64,000 nucleotides of DNA from Acinetobacter ihumii. GTDB taxonomy: Bacteria; Pseudomonadota; Gammaproteobacteria; Pseudomonadales; Moraxellaceae. Below are positions 12,553-21,000 of this stretch, one piece after another (positions within the stretch are counted from its first letter, which is position 1; every line of letters starts with the position of its first letter). A model generated the notes under the pieces. That model was not told the DNA's origin. It saw only the letters and a list, made by a program, of their open reading frames with translations, and did not search any database. The translations under genes and the position numbers were made by a program. Where the stretch lies: NCBI RefSeq assembly GCF_900625095.1, contig NZ_LR130760.1, positions 1,391,665-1,455,664 on the forward strand, given 5' to 3'.

Positions 12553-12684
12553 AGTAAGAATAATATAAAAAGATAAGTTACAACAAGCATTTATCATTGG
12601 TTTTAGCAATTTACCCAATCAAAAAACGACCTATTGTAACTTATTGATTTTATTAAGTTGTTAAAGAACTAAAAAAATATTGGG
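12553..12684 (-). promoter_or_regulatory. CRISPR leader
   Basis: A 132-bp AT-rich stretch between the stop of csy4 and the leader-proximal repeat, in the right orientation to promote the array and to guide spacer insertion. It carries a perfect 11-bp inverted repeat, ATAAGTTACAA at 12573-12583 and TTGTAACTTAT at 12634-12644, about 61 bp centre to centre. A TACAAT hexamer at 12633-12638 (minus strand) could be a -10, but I see no well-spaced -35. No good match to the IHF consensus was found by eye. Confidence 0.8.
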
Positions 12685-13296
12685 TTAAAACTCTGGAACA
12701 GTTGCTGTTCGACTTAGTCCATATGTTCCAAATTTTCCATCTTTTGCCTCATCAGCAACAGATTTACCAATATATAACCTGTAAGGTCGATCTATATTTT
12801 CCTCACGTTTAGCACTTAAGCTTTTTAAACTTATATAAGGCTCAAATATAGGTTGTTCAACATATTCTTTAAAATGTTGTTTGGCTTCATCCAAAGAAAT
12901 ATTGCGGCGCTTTGCCTGATGAGCAACTCTTTCATCTAAACTCATTTTAGGATTGACTCGATAATAATGAGCATATTCGGTAATTTTATCTTGAGGCACT
13001 TCGCGAGGTCTCGTCACATGCACATAGTCAATTAGTCTCTCTAACCATTTATCTAAATGAAGTTGCTGTAACTGATCTTCAGTATTAGCAAAGATACGCA
13101 TTTTTGTCCCCAAAAAACCAAGTTTCTTTTGCTGATTGATACGATATTGCGGAAAAGATACACCAAAGGGTATTTTTTCCTGTTCATCAATATGTTCAAC
13201 AAAAGCAATATGGAGCTGGGTGTAAACTTTTGACCAAAGAAAATACGCAGAAGTATCTTCATTAGGTAAGAGTGTAAGCTCAATATAATATTGCAT
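12685..13296 (-). CDS. cas6f: Type I-F CRISPR endoribonuclease Cas6f (Csy4)
   Basis: Cleaves the pre-crRNA at the base of each repeat hairpin and stays bound to the crRNA 3' end in the Csy surveillance complex. The 203-residue length is usual for the family. The catalytic His of Pseudomonas Csy4 (His29) is matched by His29 in QLHIAFV, and FGVSFPQY and the C-terminal GLSR...VPEF region are also typical. Its ATG overlaps the csy3 stop by one base (TAATG), so the two are translationally coupled. It is the last cas gene before the leader. Repeats here close the stem with a U-A pair instead of the usual C-G, so this Cas6f should have adapted recognition (inference). Confidence 0.97.
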   Translation of the reverse strand: MQYYIELTLLPNEDTSAYFLWSKVYTQLHIAFVEHIDEQEKIPFGVSFPQYRINQQKKLGFLGTKMRIFANTEDQLQQLHLDKWLERLIDYVHVTRPREVPQDKITEYAHYYRVNPKMSLDERVAHQAKRRNISLDEAKQHFKEYVEQPIFEPYISLKSLSAKREENIDRPYRLYIGKSVADEAKDGKFGTYGLSRTATVPEF

Positions 13297-14345
13297 TATT
13301 TATCACTCTCACCAAAGACACCACCACGTACCAGTACAGACATCACATAATGTTGCTGTTCAGTTTCTGGAACTTTGCCTGTATTTACCCAACCATCAAA
13401 CAAGCTATAAAAATCTTGCCCTTCTTTGGGCTGACGATATGCTTTACCTTCGGAAGTCACTGAACCATAAGGTTCAACTGCAATCGGTTTAGTTGCATTT
13501 GGATACCAAGTATCAATGGTACGCAGGGCATTACCAATTTTTTGTGAGTGAATCCCTGCTTCTTTTTCTTTAACCGCATAAAGAGTTTTACTTTTTTTTC
13601 CTTTGCTATTTCCTGTATCTAAAATTAACTCTTGAGATGGATATACCTCCTGTCCCTCTCCTAAACGGGCAAAACCAGTAACGCGTAACAATACATGTTC
13701 ATCGCCAGTCAAACCTGCCTGAATCCATTGCGATAATTGATCTAAAGATTTTTGCTGATTTGAATCAACTTTAACTTCAAATAAACGGTTAGCCAAAGCA
13801 TCAAAATTTAATTTTTCACTTGATTTACCATCAATAATGCGTTCAACAGTCACAATAACGTTTTCCGCACCAATGCGGTTTCGCCATAAGAAACGTCCAT
13901 TTGCCAGATTTACCGCATAACGTCCTGCAAGTTCATTAAACTTTGATTCAGCTTTATATCCTGAAACCACTGCATTAAGGCGTTCAGCAAAACTTTCATC
14001 ATTACATGCAGATGGCTGTCCTACATTCGGTAAAACACGCAAAGTAAAAGTCACAGCAACGGTATCTTTACCTTGTGGCAATGCTGCAATATCAACGGTT
14101 TGTAAATTAGCTTTTTCCACTGCTGCATCAATATAAGCAGGATCAATTTCTTTGGCATTTTTAGGGCGATTTGAAATTGTACCTCGTACTGATTTTTCCT
14201 GAATTTGGATAATCGTTGTACCTGCACCCTGTTCAATTTCATTCCAGTTGACTGCGGTCATACGTCCATCTGATGGATCTAAATGACGGTTAAATGATAA
14301 TACTGATGCAGTTTTAATTTTAGTAGTTGCTGGAGCTTTAGCCAT
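13296..14345 (-). CDS. cas7f: Type I-F Cascade backbone subunit Cas7f (Csy3)
   Basis: Forms the six-copy helical backbone that holds the crRNA in the Csy complex. It is 349 residues, close to the usual length of about 340. It has the typical opening (TASVLSFNRHLDPSDG), the NGRFLWRNRIGAENV segment and the C-terminal DWFV/FDGWVNTG-type region. The start lies 2 bp from the csy2 stop and its stop overlaps the csy4 start. It belongs to the csy1-csy2-csy3-csy4 operon, and no frame damage is seen. Confidence 0.97.
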   Translation of the reverse strand: MAKAPATTKIKTASVLSFNRHLDPSDGRMTAVNWNEIEQGAGTTIIQIQEKSVRGTISNRPKNAKEIDPAYIDAAVEKANLQTVDIAALPQGKDTVAVTFTLRVLPNVGQPSACNDESFAERLNAVVSGYKAESKFNELAGRYAVNLANGRFLWRNRIGAENVIVTVERIIDGKSSEKLNFDALANRLFEVKVDSNQQKSLDQLSQWIQAGLTGDEHVLLRVTGFARLGEGQEVYPSQELILDTGNSKGKKSKTLYAVKEKEAGIHSQKIGNALRTIDTWYPNATKPIAVEPYGSVTSEGKAYRQPKEGQDFYSLFDGWVNTGKVPETEQQHYVMSVLVRGGVFGESDK

Positions 14346-14347
14346 GA

Positions 14348-15451
14348 TTAATATTCCTCATTTTCATAATTTGTATAGTCATCAAATGATTGTTCTTCTG
14401 AGTCATCTGACAATAATTGAATGTTAAGTTTTGGTGCGAAAGGTTGAGTGAGTTGATAAACACCATCTTTTGCTTCGGTACTATATGTCCATAAGATTTC
14501 GGTTAAATCCTCAATCCGATGCGGGCTTTGCCACTCCCCCAGACTCAATAAAGTTTCAACAAAAGTTGCTGGATAGCGGTTGTCTCTTAAGCCTGTAACT
14601 GAACCTTTGTCTTGCAGTTCTGTTAATGCCGCATATCCAATTGGGATTGGTACTAACCAGCCTTTTAAATGCTCAGGACGAGACCGTACTTGCCAAATGC
14701 CTTTACGCTCTCCATCAACACCGAGTTGCGGCTGTTCTATACTGCAAAGATTTAGACGGCTGATATCAAGCAAAGTATCTAAGACATTCGGTTCATTTCC
14801 TTGTGTCTCTAAATAGGTTTGTTGCTTGCTTAAATATTTTTGATGGGCAAGCAATATTTCATGCCGATGCAACAATGCAAAACTTGGCAATAACCCATGA
14901 CGCAACTTTTTAGTTTTAGCAACTGCATCAGACAGTGACCAATTGATCAATTTAGGCTTTATGCGTCGATGAGGAAAAATTGCCCCACCCGCCAAACGCA
15001 TGCCATAAATCAACTGATTCATTTGTTGAGTTAAGCGTTGGGTTTGCTCATTTAAATCTTCATCATTGGCAGATAAATGTTGATCTAAATTATCACCACT
15101 CAAACCAATAATTAAACTGACTTCAAAATGCCCTTTACCCTCTTCCACCATCGCAGGGGTTGATCCATCAGACTCTAATGGATGACGAGCGAGATTGAGT
15201 TGATACGGTGAATAACGATAATCGCTACTTTTGGTCACTTGTGGGCTAAATTGATGACACAGGATACCAACTCCACAACATTCCAGATGACGATATTGTT
15301 CTTGTTCATTCAGTTGACGCTGCAAAGCATTGGCAAAACCTGTAAATGCACTCGGTGCAGGAAATCCCCACGTCAAATGGCTACTGATAATAGACGCATT
15401 TTCGACTTGTAAACGAACAATATATAAGGCTTTAGGATAGGCATAACTCAT
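14348..15451 (-). CDS. cas5f: Type I-F Cascade subunit Cas5f (Csy2)
   Basis: Binds the 5' handle of the crRNA together with Cas8f at the foot of the Csy complex. The protein begins with the Csy2-like LYIVRLQVENASIISSHLTWGFPAPSAFTGF region, an RRM-type fold, and has GGAIFPHRR in the middle. At 367 residues it is somewhat longer than Pseudomonas Csy2 (about 330), the excess being a C-terminal acidic tail (DDSEEQSFDDYTNYENEEY). Its ATG overlaps the csy1 stop in a TAATG arrangement. Confidence 0.95.
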   Translation of the reverse strand: MSYAYPKALYIVRLQVENASIISSHLTWGFPAPSAFTGFANALQRQLNEQEQYRHLECCGVGILCHQFSPQVTKSSDYRYSPYQLNLARHPLESDGSTPAMVEEGKGHFEVSLIIGLSGDNLDQHLSANDEDLNEQTQRLTQQMNQLIYGMRLAGGAIFPHRRIKPKLINWSLSDAVAKTKKLRHGLLPSFALLHRHEILLAHQKYLSKQQTYLETQGNEPNVLDTLLDISRLNLCSIEQPQLGVDGERKGIWQVRSRPEHLKGWLVPIPIGYAALTELQDKGSVTGLRDNRYPATFVETLLSLGEWQSPHRIEDLTEILWTYSTEAKDGVYQLTQPFAPKLNIQLLSDDSEEQSFDDYTNYENEEY

Positions 15452-16779
15452 TAGGCAAATTCCTCTTTGAGTAATTGCAACTTATCTCGTAAAGCAATTG
15501 ACCATACCCGAGCTTCATGATCATCCAGATCAGCTAATTTGCCTTTGGTGGTTAAAATCTTGTTTAGCCAATTGCCAAAGTTATACCCCACTTCAGTATG
15601 CCAATCCCGCTCACGATAATCGTCTAACCATTCCTGTTCTTCATCAGTTAAAGTATTTTGATCTTCTTTCTCAAAAAGCTCTTCACGATAGCCACGATCT
15701 AACCAAAAACTTTCAGCACGGTTAAATTTACGTTGTGATTCAAGTGTCCAACCTGAATTTGCACTTTGTTGAAGTTCAAGGCTCATATCAATGACACAAT
15801 CCACAAGCTGATCGACTAATTCATCACGTTCACTTCTAAATTCATCATTATTTTTATGCTCTTTTCGATACATACGAATAATAGAACTTAAAATCGGTTT
15901 TACATCCTTACGATTACTTAAATACCCTGTAAACACTGAATCTGATTTTGGCAATTCCACCATCAGTCCTTGCCAAACAGGAGGTAACGATGGCAATAAC
16001 CACATCGAACCACGGCGATCGCTATTCAGTTGTGAAATGTTCTGGGGCTTTGATCCGCCATAATTATGAACCAGTAAGTTTGGGTATTCTCGGCTTTCCT
16101 GCGTATGATGCAAACCCTTAAAGCGAGCTTCACGCAAAGCCTTATTTTGCTCACCAAAACGATCATGTGAAATTTGCTGATAAACCCGATGTACCAATGC
16201 ACTTGGATATAAAATTACCAAGATGTGATAGTCATTCTTTTTGACAGGAAAATAAACCTGCTTGGATAATCGCCCTGCATTTAATTCCGATGGGTTTTCA
16301 CTAAATGCTAAAAACCGTTTAAAGCGAATCTCAGCCTGTTCAGCATTGCTTGCAAGTGCAGCGATAAGGTCTTGATCGGCTTTTAGTAAACGTTCAAGTA
16401 AAGAGATACCCTCAAACTTTTGCCGTAACAGCTTAAAAACATCCAAAACCGCAGCATTACCAATCACATCAGCTTCATGCTCCAGTCCTTGTGAACCGAC
16501 AAAATCATGAGTCTTGTTCTGCCCTGCATAAAACATGGCCGACGCTTTTGAACTAGGATGATGCTGTTTAGGCGTATGAGTTGCCAAACGAATTTGACTA
16601 ATGCGTAAACTCGCATCCTCTAACCATGTTTCGGGTTGATATTTTTCAAGCAGTTTTTCACGTTCAGTAAAGTCATCTTCTTTCAACTTCTCCAACTTTT
16701 CATTTAAACGCCCCTGAATGTATTGCTCAATCAAGGCTCGAATGGTTGCTGGTGAAGCATCTCCGAGTTCTTCTGTCAT
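15451..16779 (-). CDS. cas8f: Type I-F Cascade large subunit Cas8f (Csy1)
   Basis: Recognises the PAM (CC for type I-F) and helps open target DNA. The 442-residue length is usual for Csy1. Recognisable segments are the N-terminal helix with AIRALIEQYIQGR, then LATHTPKQHHPSSKA, NYGGSKPQNISQLNSDRRGSMWLLPSLPP and the C-terminal REEL...DWHTEVGYNFGNWL region. AAGGGAA precedes the ATG. It is the first gene of the csy operon, and upstream lies the CreTA-like island rather than cas2-3, which is where it would abut in a simple I-F locus. It probably shares the leftward promoter at about 17.05 kb, or has its own weak one below the 16832-16864 hairpin (undecided). Confidence 0.96.
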   Translation of the reverse strand: MTEELGDASPATIRALIEQYIQGRLNEKLEKLKEDDFTEREKLLEKYQPETWLEDASLRISQIRLATHTPKQHHPSSKASAMFYAGQNKTHDFVGSQGLEHEADVIGNAAVLDVFKLLRQKFEGISLLERLLKADQDLIAALASNAEQAEIRFKRFLAFSENPSELNAGRLSKQVYFPVKKNDYHILVILYPSALVHRVYQQISHDRFGEQNKALREARFKGLHHTQESREYPNLLVHNYGGSKPQNISQLNSDRRGSMWLLPSLPPVWQGLMVELPKSDSVFTGYLSNRKDVKPILSSIIRMYRKEHKNNDEFRSERDELVDQLVDCVIDMSLELQQSANSGWTLESQRKFNRAESFWLDRGYREELFEKEDQNTLTDEEQEWLDDYRERDWHTEVGYNFGNWLNKILTTKGKLADLDDHEARVWSIALRDKLQLLKEEFA

Positions 16780-16831
16780 TATTTTCCCTTACTTTTACAA
16801 AGTAAATTATTTTTTTAAAGCCATCTTTGTT

Positions 16832-16864
16832 ATCATTTACGATAGTTTAACTACCGTAAATGAT
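16832..16864 (-). other. Stem-loop between creT and csy1
   Basis: Imperfect palindrome with 14-bp arms around a 5-base loop. On the minus strand the one non-Watson-Crick position is a G-U pair, whereas on the plus strand it would be an A-C mismatch. This favours function in the leftward RNA, which runs from creT to csy1. It is not followed by a T tract, so it could be a weak terminator, an attenuator that sets csy expression relative to creT, or a 3' stabiliser of creT RNA. Confidence 0.55.
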
Positions 16865-16881
16865 GCTGGTTACCCAACTGT

Positions 16882-16917
16882 TTAGACTCTTCTAAACAAA
16901 TGTGTGTTAAACATCAT
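16882..16917 (-). CDS. creT: Candidate CreT toxin mini-ORF (11 codons)
   Basis: Eleven-codon ORF encoding MMFNTHLFRRV, preceded at 16922-16930 by AGGAAGGAG, one of the strongest Shine-Dalgarno sequences in the window, four bases before ATG. It contains tandem AGA AGA arginine codons at 16888-16893. In the Haloarcula CreT toxin (established work), a short, efficiently started ORF with tandem rare AGA codons sequesters a rare arginine tRNA and stops growth. Here the promoter of this transcript is the apparent target of the neighbouring CreA-like RNA. Toxicity and tRNA sequestration are inferred. An alternative is a leader peptide for csy1. Confidence 0.6.
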   Translation of the reverse strand: MMFNTHLFRRV

Positions 16918-16994
16918 TTTTCTCCTTCCTCTATCGAGGTATGTGGGATCTGGCGAGACCGGTATTTAACAATTTAAAAGACTGCAATCTTTTA

Positions 16995-17028
16995 AATTTT
17001 GCCTATTCTTAACTTAATCACTCATAGG
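16995..17028 (-). promoter_or_regulatory. Predicted CreA-guided Cascade binding site (PAM plus protospacer)
   Basis: On the minus strand a CC PAM at 17028-17027 is followed by TATGAGTGATT. The pseudo-spacer after the degenerate repeat at 17085-17112 starts TATGAATGATT. Ten of the first 11 positions match and the single mismatch is at position 6, which type I effectors do not read. Beyond position 13 the match fades, as expected for binding and repression without Cas2-3 cleavage. The site begins a few bases after the predicted start of the leftward transcript. Confidence 0.72.
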
Positions 17029-17038
17029 CTTGAAATGT

Positions 17039-17067
17039 AATATGGACTGGATTTGTTACTTTGGCAA
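17039..17067 (-). promoter_or_regulatory. Leftward sigma-70 promoter of creT (and possibly the csy operon)
   Basis: Minus-strand -35 TTGCCA (17067-17062), 17-bp spacer and -10 CATATT (17044-17039). The start would fall near 17032, so the CreA target lies over the first transcribed bases. It overlaps back to back with the creA promoter. Confidence 0.6.
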
Positions 17068-17081
17068 GTCCTTTCTATGCT
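17053..17081 (+). promoter_or_regulatory. Rightward promoter of creA
   Basis: -35 TTGTTA (17053-17058), 17-bp spacer and -10 TATGCT (17076-17081). The start would fall near 17088, at the first bases of the degenerate repeat, so the hairpin and handle are transcribed intact. Confidence 0.55.
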
Positions 17082-17084
17082 TTT

Positions 17085-17190
17085 CTTTACTGTTACACAA
17101 ACAGCTTAGAAATATGAATGATTCAAATTTGATTTCAATACCGCACAGGTAGATTATTCTCCTTCACAAGATATTTTTGTCTTATGTAAG
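17085..17190 (+). ncRNA. creA: Candidate CreA antitoxin RNA (degenerate repeat plus pseudo-spacer)
   Basis: The stretch 17085-17112 has the architecture of a type I-F repeat: 5-base prefix CTTTA, stem CTGTT/AACAG, 5-base loop ACACA and 3' handle CTTAGAAA. It matches the canonical I-F repeat at about 21 of 28 positions, and the stem is preserved although its bases differ from both that repeat and the array repeat here. The pseudo-spacer begins at 17113 with TATGAATGATT and seeds on the creT promoter. A possible second, more decayed repeat starts at 17162 (CTTCAC, then a short stem, then CTTATG), which would give a spacer longer than 32 bases. Cas6f processing and the 3' end are inferred. CreA RNAs of this form are established in CreTA modules. 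Confidence 0.7.
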
Positions 17191-17475
17191 TAAATAGACA
17201 AAAGTATCTTTATTAGCTTCACCCAAACATATAGTTTTTATCTATTTGTTTTATATTAATTTTAGCACTTTTATTGCCTACTAATTAGTATAGTAGGAAT
17301 ATTTCTTTACCAAACATATCTGTTACCATATAGAAAGCTTGAAGTATTGGAATTAAAGCTATAATATTAAACAATCATAGGTTAATTTTTTTCAAATAAT
17401 TAATCTACACAGGGGAGCAGTGTGTTGCCCGTCATAAATTAGGCTGTTAGAGTGATATGCAGTCTGGAGGTGTGT

Positions 17476-17664
17476 ATGATGCATTTTATATGCAATACCC
17501 AATCTAAAGAAACTTTGGACAAAGAGCGTCCAAAAAACGAGCATCTAGGTGTTCACATTGACCGCTTATTATCATTGACTCACGAAGAATCTTATATAAT
17601 GCCTGAGGGATTAACTCGAGAGCAAAGACGATTGTGGGCGAAGAAAAACCTCAAAACAAAATAA
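17476..17664 (+). CDS. Small protein, candidate antitoxin of a type II toxin-antitoxin pair
   Basis: A 62-residue protein; GGAGG at 17466-17470 fits the ATG at 17476 rather than the TTG/ATT-side extension at 17452. A plausible promoter precedes it (TTGCCC, 17 bp, TAGAGT at 17425-17453). The C-terminal part is charged (MPEGLTREQRRLWAKKNLKTK), and no clear DNA-binding fold is visible. It overlaps the next gene by 31 bp, as antitoxin genes often overlap their toxins. It is transcribed opposite to the cas genes. I do not recognise the family; the antitoxin role is inferred from its place and size. Confidence 0.5.
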   Translation: MMHFICNTQSKETLDKERPKNEHLGVHIDRLLSLTHEESYIMPEGLTREQRRLWAKKNLKTK

Positions 17665-18047
17665 ACTACACGGTTGAGTTTGGTGCAACATTTAATCTTT
17701 ATTACTCTGAAAGATACTCAAGTAAGACTCTTGATAAAATTGATGATTTTATCGAACATTATGAAAAATTTGGTCTAAAAGACTGGAAAGGTAAAATCTC
17801 TCCCTCTGACCGTGTACCTGATACATATCCAAATCAACAGAATCTAATTGCAAAAGCAAAAAAATATAATTTATGGCATGTCCATATTGGTGAACCAAAA
17901 TGGCAAAGACCTCTTCATGACCAATATTTAGTTTCCGAGTGGGTTTTACATTTTCAAAAAATCAATAACTACCATATAAAACTACTTGAACTAAGTTGGC
18001 ATAACCCAATGGAATTACCTAGTGATGAGATGATTAATGAAGAATAA
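17634..18047 (+). CDS. Putative toxin, possibly YafO-like mRNA interferase
   Basis: 137 residues from a GTG start at 17634; translation is probably coupled to the upstream gene by the 31-bp overlap. The order of segments recalls the YafO family: a helical DDFIEHYEKFGL stretch, then LWHVHIGEPKW, then YLVSEWVLHFQ, then HIKLLELSWHNPMELPSDEM. YafO toxins cleave mRNA on the ribosome. The resemblance is by eye and distant, so another RelE/ParE-superfamily or unrelated small protein is possible. It ends 35 bp from the cas2-3 stop, convergent with it. Confidence 0.5.
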   Translation: MGEEKPQNKINYTVEFGATFNLYYSERYSSKTLDKIDDFIEHYEKFGLKDWKGKISPSDRVPDTYPNQQNLIAKAKKYNLWHVHIGEPKWQRPLHDQYLVSEWVLHFQKINNYHIKLLELSWHNPMELPSDEMINEE

Positions 18048-18082
18048 TCAAATGAGAAGATAGACTATTCATGTCACTAAAG

Positions 18083-21000
18083 TTATTTTTCCCTTATAAA
18101 TCCTAACCAATCGTGATAGAGCCATTTCTTTTGTTCTGCCAGTTTGGGTAAATTCAGGCTTAAATAGCGAGAACAATTTTCAGACCAGCTTCTCTCTACT
18201 GAGGTCGCATCTAAATAATTCTGTAAAGCAATTTCAGGCTTCTGATTCGGCCAGCAATGAATTTGTGAATTATTTGCCAATTCAATTCGCCTCACCAAAC
18301 TTTCAACCAGTAACCAGTTTCCTGTTTTTTCATTGTATTGATAAAGCTTTAAAAGCTGTTCTTCTTCCTCTGCTCTTAAAGCGGTAAAGAATTCAGCCTG
18401 TGACTGCCGAAATCGGCTTAGTGTTTGTAAAATGCCTGTGTAATGAATGGGCGTATTCCAGAAACTATAGGCAGGAAATTTAATCGGTGACATATGAGTA
18501 GAACGCATATCAGGACAAATCCCATGCCCCAACAAAATATGGTGCATACGATCATGTTCTAAATCGGCTAAACGTGGATAACCCGACTTTTCATAGAACT
18601 GTTTTAGATAACTTGCAGGCGGCTGGATGAGTCGGGCAATTGAATCCAGTTGTTTAAAATGCTCAAGATTCATCAGTCCTGCATTTTTTGTATCATCTAT
18701 TCCCCGTAAAAAATGTCGATTCTGCTTAAACTCAAATCCTGTTGCCTCAAAGCCAGGGCGAGAGAAACAGGCTTGTTGAGGATGTCTGAAATGTCGGATA
18801 TTGGTTTCCATAATAAAGACATTAGGATGGCAATAAGGTTCTGTACGATGCCGACGTGCTCGACCAGAAGCCTGAATAATTGAACGCATGGAGGAGGGTT
18901 CAATCATCATCCAGTCATAATCATGGTCACGACCTACCTCACAGACGGGCGAAGCCAAGACCAGAATAATCTGTTTTTGCTCAGGATATTTTTGCAGCCA
19001 GCCTTGTACTAAATGATGGTCATGTGGTTGCTTTCCATTGTTCCGATCTAAAATTTCATCCAGATATTTTTCAATATTGGCTCGAATCAGCAATGGAAAC
19101 CGAGAGTGATACACACATAAATGGATACGAGTATCTGCATCAATTTTTTGTTTTAATAACAGTTGGGCAATCTCTGCCATTGGGTCAATATTGGCAAAAC
19201 GCACTAATCCCACACTGTATTGTTTACTGGTTTTAGGGTCTGTAATGGCATTTAGCTGATGCGCTTTTAAGCTAGTAGTCAAAATCTGTTGAGTAAATAC
19301 ATCTTGCCATTTTTCAGGTGCAGGAATTTGTCTAGGTAAACCGACCCATTCTAAAGTACGTCTTTGTGTTGCTGCTGCATGTTCATTTAAATAAACTGCC
19401 CGTTTTTTGGTAAATTGCCGATGCGCTTTTTCAAAGATAGGATTGGCTTCTGAATTTTTGACTGTGCCATCACATGGAATCACTTGATGAGTAATACTTT
19501 TTTCATTTTCATCAAACCATGCCGCAATAATCGGCTGATTGGCTTGGGTACGATGAAGATTATAAAACTTGCGTCCAGAACTATAGGCCAGATATAAACC
19601 ATTAATTTCAGCAGGTGTTAAAGTCGCAGAAGACAATAACACCCGACTACCCAATAAGCCTGCCCAATAAACCAAACGAGTCAGTGCATAATAATCATCT
19701 GGCGAAAAATCATCGGGTTCATCAAAAACCAAATCGGATGACATCAGGCGTAACATCGGTGCAATTTGTCGCCCACCGCGTGTGCTTTCAGTGGCAGGAA
19801 TCAAATGGTCAATGGTGCAACATAATATTGGACTCATCAGCATTTTTTTGACCTGATGATTGCCTTTAAGCCACTTTGCAAATAAATGATCCTGATTGAG
19901 GATGCCCTCAAAGTCGAGTTCGAAATCTTCAAAATCAACCTGTAGATCAGGTTCAAATAGCCCTATTAAAGATTCTGAACCCATCATTTTGGCTAAGGCA
20001 GGGTTTTTAATTGGATCAGGGTTTTCTTCATCCTGAATAAGTCGTTCCGAACCAACTTGGCTATACTGTTCAAATATTTCCTTAACCGCACCGCCACCCA
20101 CCATAATGGCTAAATCAGTGTCATCCAGATTTAATTTTTGCCGTAAAGCTTTGCCTGTTTGTAAAGTTAAGGTTCTTAAACCCAACGCAATATTAAACCG
20201 TGCCCCTTTTTCAGGGTCAGCCAGACCATACATAATTCGAGTATTGGCTAGGGTTTTTCCTCGCCCTGTAGATGCTAAATTTACACCGAAAAATCCATGA
20301 TTCGGATAGTTTTTCTGAATACTGCACGCTTCCTGATAGGACTTATCTTGCCATTTATAATAAGCATTGCTGGTTTTTCCCTCTAAAGCCCGTTGTTTTG
20401 GTAGACGATTAAATAACTCATCTAAACGCGTCAATGCGCCCATAAGTTGACGAGCAGACTGACTGACACCAATCAAATGATCATCTAAAGGCTGTTTTAA
20501 TTCACCAAATTTATTGGTATTGGCATAACAAGGATATTTCGGATCATGCCATTTAGGTGTGGCCTCACAACTTGAATAATAATGATCTGATAACATCAAA
20601 ACTAAACGGGAAACATGACTTAAATAAGGATCAGACAAATTAGTCGCTGGATAGGCTTTATAGAGTTGCAGTAGCTTCACTGCACAACTATTCATTTCCT
20701 TACACCATGTCTGGCTGTTAAAAGGAATATGCTCAGCTTTTATTTTCCAGCATTGCTGAATGTCTTTGTCCTTATTTTTATCTTCAGCATTATAATGGTG
20801 TGGATAACACCATTCAGAATTCAGGTCATTTAATACCGTTGCAAATTTAATAGCTTCATAGCCCCTATCTGTATTTTTATTTTTGCTTAACATGTAATTA
20901 GGAATCGGTAAACGATGATGTGAAACAATCAACCATGCCACCAGTTTGGCAATATCAGGAAGTTGCTGAAACGGTGACTGATGTTGTGTCTGGTCAGAAT

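Noticed and set aside
12553..12684. IHF site in the leader
   Set aside because: Both strands were compared with WATCAANNNNTTR and no acceptable match was seen.
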